From Pseudomonadota bacterium (GTDB taxonomy: Bacteria; Myxococcota_A; UBA796; GCA-2862545), in assembly GCA_947505245.1 (NCBI GenBank), contig CANNIZ010000008.1, positions 62,001-126,000 of the forward strand: DNA of 64,000 nt, written 5' to 3'. Shown in pieces: positions 34,767 through 45,000 of the stretch. A model generated the notes under the pieces. That model saw nothing but the letters and a program-made list of their open reading frames with translations. It was not told where the DNA came from and did not search any database. Position 1 is the stretch's first letter. The number at the start of each line of letters is the position of its first letter. The translations under genes were made by a program, and so were the position numbers.

Positions 34767-35443
34767 TCCCCGAGGTCCCTCTGGAATCCGTCCCGCTCGA
34801 CGTGATCGTGGTGGTCCAGGCCATGTTGCTCTCGATCTTTCTCGGAAGTGTGACGGCGCTGGTCCACCGCCTCGCGATGTACGACCGCATGGTCCCGCCC
34901 AGCCTTACGACGGCGCTCGTCGTTCTTGCATCGACCTCAGCGCTCGTCACGCTCGCGGTGGGGAACAGCCTCGCGCGGGCCTTCGCTCTGGTTGGAGCGC
35001 TGGCGGTGGTGAGGTTTCGCGCGCGGATCGACAACCCGCTGGACGTCGCGTTCGTGTTCCTCGCGATGGCGTCGGGAATATCGGCTGGGGTGCTGTCGTG
35101 GCGCGTCGGCATCGTGGGGGTGACGCTCATCTGCCTGACTGTCCTCACCATCGTTGCGCTGCCTCGGTTTCGGGGCAACGTGCATCTGGTACGTTGCGAC
35201 CTCGTCGCGCACGAGGCGCGCGAGGTGGAGGTCCGCGAAGCGCTCGACCGACATGCGACGACCAAATGGCTCGAGCAGGCGCGCAGCTTGCGGTTCGGCG
35301 AGACGCTGTCGCTGTGGTGGAGGGTGGCGCTGCGCAGTGACACCACCCTCGAGGCGCTCCTGCGGGACCTGTCCGCGATTGAAGGGGTCGAGCGGGTCAT
35401 CGCCCTGGTAGGCGGGGACGACAGCACGGCCGATGGCGCGTAA
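34763..35443 (+). CDS. DUF4956 membrane protein
   Basis: The 226-residue protein has four TM helices in its first half (VVVQAMLLSIFLGSVTALVH, SLTTALVVLASTSALVTLAV, PLDVAFVFLAMASGISAGVL, IVGVTLICLTVLTIVALP). The family's central block ARAFALVGALAVVRFRARID is present, then a soluble C-terminal domain (LEALLRDLSAIEGVERVIAL). DUF4956 is commonly co-encoded with VTC proteins, and here the genes overlap by 4 bp. Function is unknown; a complex with the VTC protein at the membrane is likely. Confidence 0.87.
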   Translation: MIPEVPLESVPLDVIVVVQAMLLSIFLGSVTALVHRLAMYDRMVPPSLTTALVVLASTSALVTLAVGNSLARAFALVGALAVVRFRARIDNPLDVAFVFLAMASGISAGVLSWRVGIVGVTLICLTVLTIVALPRFRGNVHLVRCDLVAHEAREVEVREALDRHATTKWLEQARSLRFGETLSLWWRVALRSDTTLEALLRDLSAIEGVERVIALVGGDDSTADGA

Positions 35444-35480
35444 ATGTTGACCATGTCCACCTGTGTGGATCTGCTCAGTG

Positions 35481-35496
35481 TGGCATGGCGATTGCT
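35481..35496 (+). promoter_or_regulatory. Sigma-54 promoter for the nucleotidyltransferase gene
   Basis: TGGCATGGCGATTGCT matches TGGCAC-N5-TTGCW at all but one base. The predicted start is ~35507, just before GAGGTG and the ATG at 35520. Confidence 0.6.
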
Positions 35497-35519
35497 AACG
35501 TTTATTGGTGAGGTGCCTC

Positions 35520-36434
35520 ATGCCCGGTCATAACGGTGAGTCGAACATGACCTGGACGATCGTGCTCGCAGGTGGGACGGGGTCCCGACTCGCCGACGCG
35601 TGCCGCAGGCGCTACGGCTACGCGCGTCCAAAGCAATTCTGTGACTTCGATGGAAACGGAACGCTGCTCGAGCACACGCTCGACAGGGCACGGGCGTTCT
35701 CGCCATCGACGCGCATTGTCGTCGTCACCGCGCGTGCACACCGCGCCGAGGCCGACGAAGTGTTGCGCGACCAGGGGGATCTCGTTCGGGTGGAGCAGCC
35801 CTGCCCGCGCGACACGACCCCGGCGGTCTCCACCGGTCTGTTGGCCGTGCTCGCTCGAGACCCGACCGCAAAGGTGATCGTGATGCCGTCCGACCATCAC
35901 GTCGCCGACGGGGCCAGCTTCGCGCGTGCGCTCGAACAGGCGTGCGCGATCGTCGACTCCGATCCGTTCGGAATCGCCCTGCTTGGCGCGGTTCCAGAGG
36001 GACCTTGCGATGGGTACGGCTGGGTCGTGCCCCAGCGCACTGTAGGCGCAGAGAGCAAGGTCGAACAGTTTTGCGAGAAGCCATCCGCGGCCGAAGCCGC
36101 GCGTCTGATCGACCGTGGCGCCGTCGTGAACACGCTGGTCACCGTCGCGCACGCGACGGCGCTCGTGCGTGCGCTCGAGCAGTTCAGCCCGGTGTGGTGG
36201 AAGTTGCTCGCCGCGGAGCCCGATGAGGCAACCCTCGAAGACGCCTATGCGAAGCTGGCGGGCGAGAACTTCTCCACCGATGTACTGGAGCACATCCCAC
36301 ACCTGTTGCGATTGGTGCGTCTCGAAGCGGACGCCGGGTGGTCGGACGTCGGCACGCCGGCGCGGCTCGATCGGGTGCTCGCACCCATGGTGACCTCCCT
36401 CGTGCGACGGGGCGACCTCGGTGCTCCGCCCTAA
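35520..36434 (+). CDS. Sugar-1-phosphate nucleotidyltransferase (mannose-1-P guanylyltransferase-like)
   Basis: The 304-residue protein (ATG 35520; ATG 35547 is an alternative) has the signature TIVLAGGTGSRLADACRRRY ending in RPKQFCDF, then PCPRDTTPA, VIVMPSDHHVAD, a GYGWVVP segment and VEQFCEKPS. These match the mannose-1-phosphate guanylyltransferase subgroup. It would make an NDP-sugar donor for the polymer. No C-terminal isomerase or left-handed helix domain is present. The gene overlaps the following HATPase by 14 bp. Confidence 0.85.
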   Translation: MPGHNGESNMTWTIVLAGGTGSRLADACRRRYGYARPKQFCDFDGNGTLLEHTLDRARAFSPSTRIVVVTARAHRAEADEVLRDQGDLVRVEQPCPRDTTPAVSTGLLAVLARDPTAKVIVMPSDHHVADGASFARALEQACAIVDSDPFGIALLGAVPEGPCDGYGWVVPQRTVGAESKVEQFCEKPSAAEAARLIDRGAVVNTLVTVAHATALVRALEQFSPVWWKLLAAEPDEATLEDAYAKLAGENFSTDVLEHIPHLLRLVRLEADAGWSDVGTPARLDRVLAPMVTSLVRRGDLGAPP

Positions 36435-36891
36435 CGAGGTCGTGCCGGGCCCCAGGGTGCACGCACCGGGTCGGGTGCTTGCGGCAACCGTCGTGCGCTT
36501 CGCGGCACGGCCTGAGCGGCTGGCGGAGCTGCACGCCGCGTTCGACGACTTCTTCGCGGCGGCGAAGGTCGCACACACGCCCGTGCGGGCGGCCGATCGC
36601 GCGCCGTTGGTGACCGCCGGTGTCGAGATCGCCACCAACATCATCGTGCACGCCTGTCGCGAGGTGCCCGATTCGGAGGTTGGGGTGAGCCTCACCCGGT
36701 TCGCGCACAGCGTAGAGATCGCCTTCGAAGATGTCGGTGTACCCTACGTCGTCGTCGAGGCCACAGGGCGAGGGCTCCGGTTGGCGAGGGCCTCCGTTCA
36801 TTTGCTGCAATATCGGCGCGACGGGTCGATCAACCGTTGGCACCTCGTCCGCGACACGGGTTTGCCCGCACCCGAAGACGGCGAATGGTAG
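36421..36891 (+). CDS. RsbW-like HATPase, copy 2
   Basis: The 156-residue paralogue of the protein encoded at 27616-28065 has N-box VEIATNIIVHACREV, G1-like FEDVGVPYVVV and RGLRLARASVHLLQYRRDGS. The N-box E, N and H are kept. GTG 36421 overlaps the nucleotidyltransferase gene, so the regulator is co-translated with a biosynthetic enzyme. As with copy 1, no sigma factor is nearby; its STAS partner may be the protein encoded at 28043. Confidence 0.8.
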   Translation: MLRPNEVVPGPRVHAPGRVLAATVVRFAARPERLAELHAAFDDFFAAAKVAHTPVRAADRAPLVTAGVEIATNIIVHACREVPDSEVGVSLTRFAHSVEIAFEDVGVPYVVVEATGRGLRLARASVHLLQYRRDGSINRWHLVRDTGLPAPEDGEW

Positions 36892-36910
36892 ATGCGCAGC
36901 AGCCGCGGCT

Positions 36911-36926
36911 TGGCCCGGTGGTTGCA
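36911..36926 (+). promoter_or_regulatory. Sigma-54 promoter for the SRPBCC gene
   Basis: TGGCCCGGTGGTTGCA fits TGGCAC-N5-TTGCW with one mismatch. The predicted start is ~36938; GGAG and ATG follow at 36961-36970. Confidence 0.55.
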
Positions 36927-36969
36927 GCAAAGCATTGCGCAAGTCCACCCTCCCACGCAGGGAGTACAC

Positions 36970-37815
36970 ATGTTCGAATCCAAAGCGGTTGCCGACATTG
37001 TGGTCAATGTTCCGATCCACACCGCCTATAACCAGTGGACCCAGTTCGAAGAGTTTCCAAAATTCATGGCGGCCGTCGAGGACGCGCTCCAGATGGGCGA
37101 CGACCGCGTTCATCTCCGCATGAAGATCGCCGGTCACGTCATCGAATACGACGCGAGCATCACCGAACAGATCCCCGACCAGGTCATCGTCTGGGAGAGC
37201 GACGACGACGAAGGGGCAGGGGGCGAAATCCACTTTGACGCGCTGGGCGAACGCAAGACCCACGTGTCGATCAGCCTGCATTACGTTCCCCAGGGCGCGG
37301 TCGAAGTGATCGGCGACCTGCTCGGTGTGGTCGCCATGCAGACGAAGGCCGACCTCCGGCACTTCAAGAAGTTCATCGAAGCGCGCGGCGTCGAGACCGG
37401 CGGCTGGCGGGGCGACATCCATCACGTCCCCTCCGCCGAGCTTCGTCCCCCTCCCGCCGAAGAGGCAGAGCCTGAGGCTCCCGCTACAGCGGCCGAACCC
37501 GAGGCTCCCGTCGCTGAATCCGACCCGGAACCCGTCCCAGAGGGCCCAGCGCCGCAGCAGATGGAATGGACGACGCAGGAGGTGACCGGGTGGACGACGC
37601 AGCAGGTGCTTGACGCGCAATTCAGCATCGACGAGCTGCTCGAGATGCGGCAGCTGCTGGTGGGGGCCGGGGAGCGTGCGTCGCTGGGACACCCGATCGC
37701 CCACTCTCCGAGCACCTGGGCGGGCCCGCGTCAGCTCGAAGGTCCGAGTGGTCGTGCTCGCGTGCTGGTGCCGTTCGGCGTCCACGCGCACACGGCGCGC
37801 CGCCCCGCTTGCTAG
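36970..37815 (+). CDS. SRPBCC-fold protein with acidic Pro/Glu linker
   Basis: From ATG 36970 (behind GGAG) the protein is 281 residues. Residues ~1-145 form a START/SRPBCC ligand-binding domain (SKAVADIVVNVPIHTAYNQW, FPKFMAAVEDALQMG, VSISLHYVPQG). A linker rich in Glu/Pro/Ala follows (AEPEAPVAESDPEPVPEGP), then a short helical and basic tail. The ligand is unknown. No signal peptide is seen. It converges on the CotH gene: both stops use the same CTAG tetranucleotide. Confidence 0.75.
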   Translation: MFESKAVADIVVNVPIHTAYNQWTQFEEFPKFMAAVEDALQMGDDRVHLRMKIAGHVIEYDASITEQIPDQVIVWESDDDEGAGGEIHFDALGERKTHVSISLHYVPQGAVEVIGDLLGVVAMQTKADLRHFKKFIEARGVETGGWRGDIHHVPSAELRPPPAEEAEPEAPATAAEPEAPVAESDPEPVPEGPAPQQMEWTTQEVTGWTTQQVLDAQFSIDELLEMRQLLVGAGERASLGHPIAHSPSTWAGPRQLEGPSGRARVLVPFGVHAHTARRPAC

Positions 37816-39548
37816 TACGACGCGATGTTTGCGTCCATCCAGGCGAGCCGAGCCGCGATGAACGCGAGGACGCGGGCGTGCTCGTCTTCGTAGCTCGTCA
37901 CGGGGCAGAGCCACTGCGGCAGGTCGTCGGTTGAAACCGTAATCTCGTCGATCGGCCAGCGCTCGAAGTTGCGCTCCAGGGCTGGCTGTAGCGTGGCGTC
38001 GTAGCCCTCGATGCGCGCGAGGATGGCGGCCTCTGCGAGCTGGCCCTGCCGCAACTCAGCCCACCGCGCGGTCAGCGCCTCCTTGAATGCAGGCACGGCG
38101 ACCATGGCTTGAATGTATTCGGGGCGGACCAGCCAGCCCTCCGCGCCACAGTCCATGACGGGGTAGCCCATGCTGAGGTCGAGGTCCCAGGGCGTGAAGT
38201 AGATCTTGCTGTCGGGCGCTCGCCACAGGTGCACGCTGAGCTCGTAGGCGTCTGTGTTCTTCATGAACTCCTGGAGCAGCACGAAGTCCACCGCGCTGTC
38301 GCGATCAAGGTACGTGAAGATGCCGTGGGTCGGGTCGGCCGGATCGGCACTGCGAACCGCCTGCTCCCAATTCACCAGCACCTCCGTCACGGCGGCCTCG
38401 GCTGCGTCGTCGTCCTTCGGGTACACCATCTGCCAGGTGCCAAGTCCCACGGCGTTGGGGTGGAAGCCGTACACGTCGTCGAGCTTGATGATGAAGCTGT
38501 CGCCTGGGACCGAGGTCGCAGGGATGTCGATCCGGTCGTCATCGCGGCCGATGCGTTCACCGAGCGTATACAAGCCCTGGTAATCGCCGTTCAGGTCGAG
38601 CTCGCAGAAGCGGCTCTCGGGCGCGTAACGTTCGTTTGCGCCGAACGACTGGAACAGGTCGTTTGCGAGGCGATTGCGCCACAACACGCGATCCACATAC
38701 AGGCCATTCAGGATCCAATCGGGGTCCGCGCCCATGTCGTCCAGGTTCACCGATTGATTGTTTCCGATGGCCTCGAGGTAGAGGTCGAAGCGAATCTGGT
38801 CATTCGTCGTGTCGGCGCGATGAACCTCGACCGCGAGCGTGTTGGCGCCGGCATGGAGGAGACCGGGGGCGACGTCGATCTGGGCCCACGCGATCGACTC
38901 GGCGTTCGGGCTCGCGGACGAAGCCGGGGTGGCGTAGTCGGCGCCGACGGGGAGGTTGTCGCGCAGGATCTCGGTGCCGTTCAGGTAAACGGCCGCGCCG
39001 TCGTCGCGGATCACCCCGAGCCGGGCGCGGGTGACGCGCTCGAGATTTTCGACGATCATGGTGGTTCGAAAGAACGTGGTGAGGGAGCCGTTTGCCGTGC
39101 TCGGCTGGACGATGGTGATGAGGTGATCCACGTCGTAGCCGAGCGGCGCGCCTCCCGTCGCCCAGGCATCGTCGTCGAAGGCGGGCTCTTTCCAGCCGAC
39201 CCCTGGATCGGAGCCGTCGTCGAGGTACGACCACACCGCGCCGGGCCACACGGGAAGCTCGTTGTATTGCCGGAGCTCCATCGAATACTGCGGCTTCGGG
39301 TACCACAGGGAGGAGCGGCCCCGCCGCTCGAATCCCGCTGACCCCTCGTACATCGCCGTTCCATCGCTCTTCAGGAGGGCCACGGTGCACGGCGCCTTCG
39401 GCTCGTCGAGGATGTCGCCCGGGCATTGAACGTCGACGCGGCACAGGGCTTCGTGGGGGCGCGTCGTGGAGGTGTCCTCGGTGTCGAGCGAATCCGTAGG
39501 TGCGTTTGCGTTGCATCCGAGGAGGAGAGCCAGGCTGGTGGTGCGCAT
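37812..39548 (-). CDS. CotH kinase-like lipoprotein with inserted galactose-binding-like domain
   Basis: The 578-residue protein starts MRTTSLALLLGC (lipobox Cys12). CotH features include the early GSAGFERRGRSSLWYPKPQY, YTLGERIGRDDDRIDIP, and the catalytic-type block FMKNTDAYELSVHLWRAPD followed by IYFTPWDLDLSMG (~residues 425-460). Between the first and second CotH segments is ~130 residues resembling a galactose-binding/lectin-like domain (GVGWKEPAFDDDAWATGGAP, DGAAVYLNGTEILRDNLP). CotH kinases phosphorylate surface proteins; this one would act outside the cell. It partners by genome context with VTC and DUF4956. Confidence 0.85.
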   Translation of the reverse strand: MRTTSLALLLGCNANAPTDSLDTEDTSTTRPHEALCRVDVQCPGDILDEPKAPCTVALLKSDGTAMYEGSAGFERRGRSSLWYPKPQYSMELRQYNELPVWPGAVWSYLDDGSDPGVGWKEPAFDDDAWATGGAPLGYDVDHLITIVQPSTANGSLTTFFRTTMIVENLERVTRARLGVIRDDGAAVYLNGTEILRDNLPVGADYATPASSASPNAESIAWAQIDVAPGLLHAGANTLAVEVHRADTTNDQIRFDLYLEAIGNNQSVNLDDMGADPDWILNGLYVDRVLWRNRLANDLFQSFGANERYAPESRFCELDLNGDYQGLYTLGERIGRDDDRIDIPATSVPGDSFIIKLDDVYGFHPNAVGLGTWQMVYPKDDDAAEAAVTEVLVNWEQAVRSADPADPTHGIFTYLDRDSAVDFVLLQEFMKNTDAYELSVHLWRAPDSKIYFTPWDLDLSMGYPVMDCGAEGWLVRPEYIQAMVAVPAFKEALTARWAELRQGQLAEAAILARIEGYDATLQPALERNFERWPIDEITVSTDDLPQWLCPVTSYEDEHARVLAFIAARLAWMDANIASY

Positions 39549-39599
39549 TCGTTTGCTCCGCGCGAGGGGTCGTGCTCCCGTTCCGTTCAATTCCTGTTT

Positions 39600-39615
39600 T
39601 GCAATCTGTGCGCCA
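39600..39615 (-). promoter_or_regulatory. Sigma-54 promoter for the CotH gene
   Basis: TGGCGCACAGATTGCA on the minus strand has one mismatch to TGGCAC-N5-TTGCW. The predicted start is ~39588, 40 nt before ATG 39548. Confidence 0.6.
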
Positions 39616-39659
39616 AGGTCGCATTGTCTTGCGGCACGGATGGTGCAGGACCGCTGGGC

Positions 39660-40823
39660 ATGTGGTTCCTCCTCTTCGCTTGTGGTCAGTTGCTCGACGT
39701 CGCTCCGACGGCGCCGGACGCGCGCTCGGCGCGCACCTTCCGGACCTGGGAGGTCGACTGTGGTGGTGGCGTGCATTTCACCACGATTCACGACGCGCTC
39801 GAGGCTGCACGCTCAGGCGACGTGATTCGTGTTGCGCCCTGCACCTACCAGGAGTCGATCAAATTCAAGGGAAAGGCCGTGACGATCGAGTCGACGAACG
39901 GCCCTGCCGTCACAACCATTGTCGGGGCGCCTGGTGAACCCGCCGTGAAGGTGAATGACGGGGAGGGCGCGGGGACCGTGTTGGCAGGGTTCACGATCAC
40001 GGGCGGTGGCGGGCCCGCGGAGCCTGCGATCGAGGTCCAATTCTCTTCCCTACATTTGCGGGACGTTCTGATCGTCGGAAATGTCGGGACGACCGTGCTG
40101 TACAGCAACGCAGGCCACGTGCTGCTCGAGGGCGTCACGTTCCGCGACAACCTCGCGAGCGAAGGCTTGATCATCCAGGAGCGCCGCGGCATGACGGTGC
40201 TGAAGGACTCCGTGGTGCAATGCGACGGTGTCGGGGTCGGGTACGTCGTCGAGCACGGGGCGGGCTTCATCGACGGCAGCACCTTCGACTGCCCGGGCGC
40301 CATCGGCGTCGACCTTTACCACTCCGATGGGCGGATCCAGCGAACGGTGATCGACGGGCAGCTTCGCGTCGAGAACGAGGTGCTCGAGCTGCTCGAGCGG
40401 GCCGTGATCGAAGATGTGGTTCTGCACGACGGCGTGGTCATCGATTCCGCCGATGTCACGTTGCGGAACGTGGTGAGCTTCGGTGAGATCACGGCGCGCG
40501 ATGCGAAGGTGGTGCTCCAGTCGAGCATCGTCACCGGTGCTATCTGCGGCGTGAATTCGATAGGCTCTTCCATCGCCGTTCGTAGCTCCGATCTGTGGCA
40601 CAACGACGTGAATCTCTGTGGCGACGTCGACCGAGTCACGTCGGATGGCGTGCTGGCCGTCGACCCTCGCTTTGTGAATCCGGCAGCCGGCGATCTTCAC
40701 CTCGCCGTCGGCAGCCCGTGTATTGACGCAGGGCCTGCAGACGAGGACTTCCGCGATCCTGACGGCTCGGTGAACGATCTCGGCGTCTATGGCGGCCCCC
40801 TCTCGATCGGAGGTGGGTGGTGA
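39660..40823 (+). CDS. Parallel beta-helix lipoprotein 1
   Basis: The 387-residue protein starts MWFLLFACGQLL (lipobox FAC, Cys8). Residues ~40-360 carry right-handed beta-helix turns typical of pectate-lyase-like surface proteins: TIHDALEAARSGDVIRVAP, a TYQESIKFKGKAVTIE coil, VLAGFTITGGGGP, and repeated 'NVVSFGEI'-type strands. It ends with the common closing block DPRFVNPAAGDLHLAVGSPC and NDLGVYGGP. No catalytic residues are evident, so binding or display of surface polymer is as likely as lyase activity. It is first of three coupled genes. Confidence 0.78.
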   Translation: MWFLLFACGQLLDVAPTAPDARSARTFRTWEVDCGGGVHFTTIHDALEAARSGDVIRVAPCTYQESIKFKGKAVTIESTNGPAVTTIVGAPGEPAVKVNDGEGAGTVLAGFTITGGGGPAEPAIEVQFSSLHLRDVLIVGNVGTTVLYSNAGHVLLEGVTFRDNLASEGLIIQERRGMTVLKDSVVQCDGVGVGYVVEHGAGFIDGSTFDCPGAIGVDLYHSDGRIQRTVIDGQLRVENEVLELLERAVIEDVVLHDGVVIDSADVTLRNVVSFGEITARDAKVVLQSSIVTGAICGVNSIGSSIAVRSSDLWHNDVNLCGDVDRVTSDGVLAVDPRFVNPAAGDLHLAVGSPCIDAGPADEDFRDPDGSVNDLGVYGGPLSIGGGW

Positions 40824-42046
40824 TCCCGGTCGCGCTGCTGCTGGCTTGCGATTCGGGCCCCACCGCGGTGGAGACGGACACCGTGGACACCTCGGCTGCG
40901 GTGGACACCGGCATACCCGACCTCGAGGAGGCGCCCCCGCGTGTTCCGGACGTGATCGTCGATTGCGGTGGTGGATCGGACTTCGTAACCATCCGTGAGG
41001 CTATCGCAGCCTCGCCGTCGGGCACGAAGATCGGGCTGCGTCCGTGCACCTATGTGGGGGACATCGACTTCATCGGAAAGTCGCTCGACATCTTTGGCAT
41101 CGAGGGGTCCGCCGTCACGACAATCCAGGGGAGCGGGTACGGTCCGGTGGTGCTCGCGACCCATGGGGAGTCCGTGGGCACGCGCCTGGCGGGCGTCACG
41201 ATCACGGGTGGCGCGACCGACGGGTACCACGGCTCGGGCATCGGGGTCGATTTTGCAATGGTCCAATTGGAGGACGTCGTCTTCACGCGCAATGACGTCG
41301 GTCTCTCCGTTCTGTACGCGAGCGGCGCGTTCATCGAGTTGCTCGACGTGTCGTTCGACGACAACGAGGTCGACCCGACGGGCGGGATCACCGTGATGAC
41401 GAACGGCAGCGCGCTCGCGCAGCGAATGACGATTGATTGCGCCGACGCCGACTACGGCATGTTCATGCACAACGCCTCCTTGCTCCTGGACAGCGACGTC
41501 GACTGTGGCCGCACGTACGGCATCTACAACCAGGGAAACGGCGTGCATCTCCGGCGGTCGCGGGTGCAGAGCGACGGGATCGCGGTGTTCAGCGAGGACC
41601 GGGACGACACGCGCAACGAGCGTTCTTTCTTCTACAACAGCGCGATGATCGGCGGCGACGTCGCCGTGCTGTCGGCCTATACCAACGTGCACGCCGAGAA
41701 CAACGTGTTCTGGGGAGGTCGGGTCGGACTTGATCTCCGGTACGTGAACGCTCAGTCGTATGTGACGAACAGCTACGCCTGGGGCTCGGAATGTGGCATC
41801 CAGGTTCCCTATGGCGAGGTCTACGAGCTCGGCTGGAACGCGGTGGCGGATGGGTCCGCCTGTGCCTCGGGGCACGACACCGTGGACCTGGCCCCCGGAT
41901 TCGTGGGCGCGCCGGACGACTTCACGCTCCAGGCGAACAGCCCGCTGATCGATGCCGGGGATCCCGACCCCGATCGACGGGATCCAGACGGTTCACGCAA
42001 CGACATCGGAATTTACGGTGGCCGTGAAGGCAGGGGGCAGCCATGA
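40820..42046 (+). CDS. Parallel beta-helix lipoprotein 2
   Basis: The 408-residue protein starts at GTG 40820, overlapping the previous stop (GTGA): MIPVALLLACDSG, lipobox LLAC. A Thr/Asp linker is followed by helix coils closely matching its neighbour: FVTIREAIAASPSGTKIGL, RLAGVTITGGATDG, GIAVFSEDRDDTRNERS, and the ending FTLQANSPLIDAGDPDPDRR with NDIGIYGGR. The two proteins look like duplicates. It overlaps the third gene by ATGA. Confidence 0.77.
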   Translation: MIPVALLLACDSGPTAVETDTVDTSAAVDTGIPDLEEAPPRVPDVIVDCGGGSDFVTIREAIAASPSGTKIGLRPCTYVGDIDFIGKSLDIFGIEGSAVTTIQGSGYGPVVLATHGESVGTRLAGVTITGGATDGYHGSGIGVDFAMVQLEDVVFTRNDVGLSVLYASGAFIELLDVSFDDNEVDPTGGITVMTNGSALAQRMTIDCADADYGMFMHNASLLLDSDVDCGRTYGIYNQGNGVHLRRSRVQSDGIAVFSEDRDDTRNERSFFYNSAMIGGDVAVLSAYTNVHAENNVFWGGRVGLDLRYVNAQSYVTNSYAWGSECGIQVPYGEVYELGWNAVADGSACASGHDTVDLAPGFVGAPDDFTLQANSPLIDAGDPDPDRRDPDGSRNDIGIYGGREGRGQP

Positions 42047-45000
42047 TCGCGCATCCATTGGCGTTGCTTATTCTCGCGTGCCAACTTCCGGACACGGGAG
42101 CGGTTGACGATTCGCACACCGACCCGGTCGAGACGGGGCAAATCGACACGGAGCCGATCGACACCGATGTGGTCGACACGGACACCGACGTGCCGGTCGA
42201 CACGGACACCGATGGCGACGCGGACACGGACGCGGACACGGATTCCGACGCGGACACGGATTCCGACACGGACGCGGACACGGATTCCGACGCGGACACG
42301 GATTCCGACACGGACGCGGACACGGATTCCGACGCGGACACGGACACCGGCACCGATCAGGACGACGACGGCAGCGCGGACGCCGTCGACTGCGCCCCGC
42401 TGGACAGCACCATCTACCCGGGCGCATCGGAGTCTTGTGACGCGATCGACTCGGACTGCGACGGCGATCTCGTCGACCTGTTCGCGAACTTCGACAGCGA
42501 CCTGCAACCCGACTGCATCGACCCGGACGACGACAACGACGGCGATCCAGACGCGACCGACTGCGGCGACTTCGACGCGACGATCTTCACGGGCGCGGTC
42601 GAGTCTGCGTGCGACGCGATCGACAGCAATTGTGATGGCAGCAAGACGGACGGCGACGGGTCGTTGGACACCGACAAGGACGGTACGCCGGACTGCACGG
42701 ATGTAGACGACGACGGCGACGGAACGGTCGACGCGGCGGACTGCCGGCCGCTGGACAAGACCATCCACGCCGGTGCGGTCGAGGTGTGTGACGCGATCGA
42801 CTCGGACTGCGATGGCGATCTCGTCGATACGTTCGCGAACGTCGACGGCGACCTGCAGCCCGACTGCATCGACATCGACGACGACAACGACGGCACCGCA
42901 GACGCAGCCGACTGCGCCCCGCTCGACAAGGCGGTTCATCCAGGAGCGGCCGAGGTGTGCGACGCCGTCGACCAGGACTGCGACGGCGATCTCGTCGAGG
43001 CGTACGCCGACACGGACGCCGACAAGACACCTGACTGTACGGACCCCGACGACGACGGCGACGGGACCGTCGATGCCACCGACTGCAGGCCGCTGGACAA
43101 GACCATCCACCCAGGAGCCACGGAGGTGTGCGACGCCATCGACCAGGATTGCGACGGCAATCTCGTCGAGACGTTCGCAAACTTCGATAGCGACCTTCAG
43201 CCGGACTGCATCGACGCGGACGACGACAACGACGGCGATCCGGACGTGACCGACTGTAATGACGCCGACAAGACGATCTTCGCAGGCGCCGTCGAGTCTG
43301 CGTGCGACCTGATCGACAGCGACTGCGATGGCGACAAGAACGACGGCACCGGCGGGCTGGACACCGACGCGGACGGTACGCCGAACTGCAGGGATACCGA
43401 TGACGACAACGACGGCACGGTCGACACGGCGGACTGCTCACCCCTCGACGAGGCCATTCACCCCGGTGCGGTCGAGGTTTGCGACGCTATCGATCAGGAC
43501 TGCGACGGCGACCTCGTCGAGACGTTCGCGAACTCCGATGGGGACAAGCTCCCGAACTGTGTGGACCCCGACGGAGAGCCGGCCATCCCGGTCCCGCGGG
43601 CGGATCTGCGCGTGTGCGCGGCCGGGGGCGGCGACTACAAGGACATTCAGGCCGCGGTCAACGTCGCCGAGGCAGGTTGGCGCATCGAGGTTTGTCCGGG
43701 AACGTACGGGCCCGTGTTCGTCGACTGGGGCCAGGACCTGCAGATCACGTCGACCGGCGGGCCGGCGGTGACGTTCATCGACGGTGGGCCTGGCCCCGCG
43801 GTGGTCGTCAAGGACGGCGTGCTTTCACTGAGCGGGTTCCACGTCACGGGCAAGGCGCTCGAGGACCCGTGGTACCCCGAGGGCGCTGCGTTTTCGATCC
43901 ACGAGGGTGATCTCACCGTCGCGGACTGTGTGGTGGCCGACACCACCGGCACGTTCACCGTGCTGTTCGACGAAAACTTCCTCGCGATGGATTCTGTGGT
44001 CTGGGAGGACAACAACACCAAGTTCCTTTGGTATCTTTACGAGGGCGACATCGCCGACATCTTCAACAATGTGGTCCTCGGCGGGACGCACGAGTCCATC
44101 GTTCAGACACCCGACATCGACAACATTCGGATGACGAACAATCTGTTCCAGGACGTGCGGATCCATTCCGGATTGACGGCGTTCGAATTCGTCTCGAACC
44201 GCAAGGGCGGCGTGCAATGGATCCAGAACAACCTGTTCGACAACATCGACGACGACAATGTGTGGGGCGGGCGGTTGCTCAAACTCGATACGGTGGAGTT
44301 CGAGAACAACCTCGTCATGGGCTGCAACAGCATGGCGTTGCTGCCGATGATCGGCGACTACAACCTGTTCTGGGGCAATGACGCCGACTACGCGAGCCAG
44401 GTGACGGGCACGGGCAACCGGTTCGTCGACCCCAAGATCGGAACGGATCATCGACCGCAGGTCGGGTCTCCGATCATCAACGCGGGCGACCCCGCGATCT
44501 TCGATCAGGACGGCACCCGAAGCGACATCGGCATGTACGGCGGCCCGTTCGATGTGAGGCGGGTACCCGACGGACCCGATCCAATCGTCGAGGTGATCAC
44601 CGGCACGACGCGCCACACGCTCACGGTGGTCAACGGCTACGGCGGCGGCCAGTACCTCGCAGGTGAGCGCGTCCACGTGTGGGCGAAGGTGAACCCGCAG
44701 GCCCAGTACGTGTCCGGTTGGACAGGGCCGGTGCAGTCCGACGAGTGGAACACCACCCTCGTCATGCCAGACGCGAACGTCACCGTAACCGCCTCCATCG
44801 TCAGCGCCGCGCTGCCGCTCGTCGAGCAGACCTACACGTTGGGAGGCACCGCTCGCTCGGTCTTGACGGCGATCCCTGCGTCGCCTCGCGGGCTGGTCCT
44901 GTTCTACCACTCCTCCGAGGGCGACAACCGGGAGATCTACGGCAACGCCGCGTCGTCGGTCGCGCGCCAGCTGTATGCCGACGGTTGGGGAATTGTGGCG

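Noticed and set aside
39632-39647. Possible sigma-54 promoter CGGCACGGATGGTGCA before the beta-helix operon
   Set aside because: The predicted start falls about two bases before ATG 39660, so it would cut off the RBS; not listed as a promoter.
42220-42349. CRISPR-like short repeats
   Set aside because: The repeats are contiguous, in frame and encode an Asp-rich linker; there are no unique spacers.
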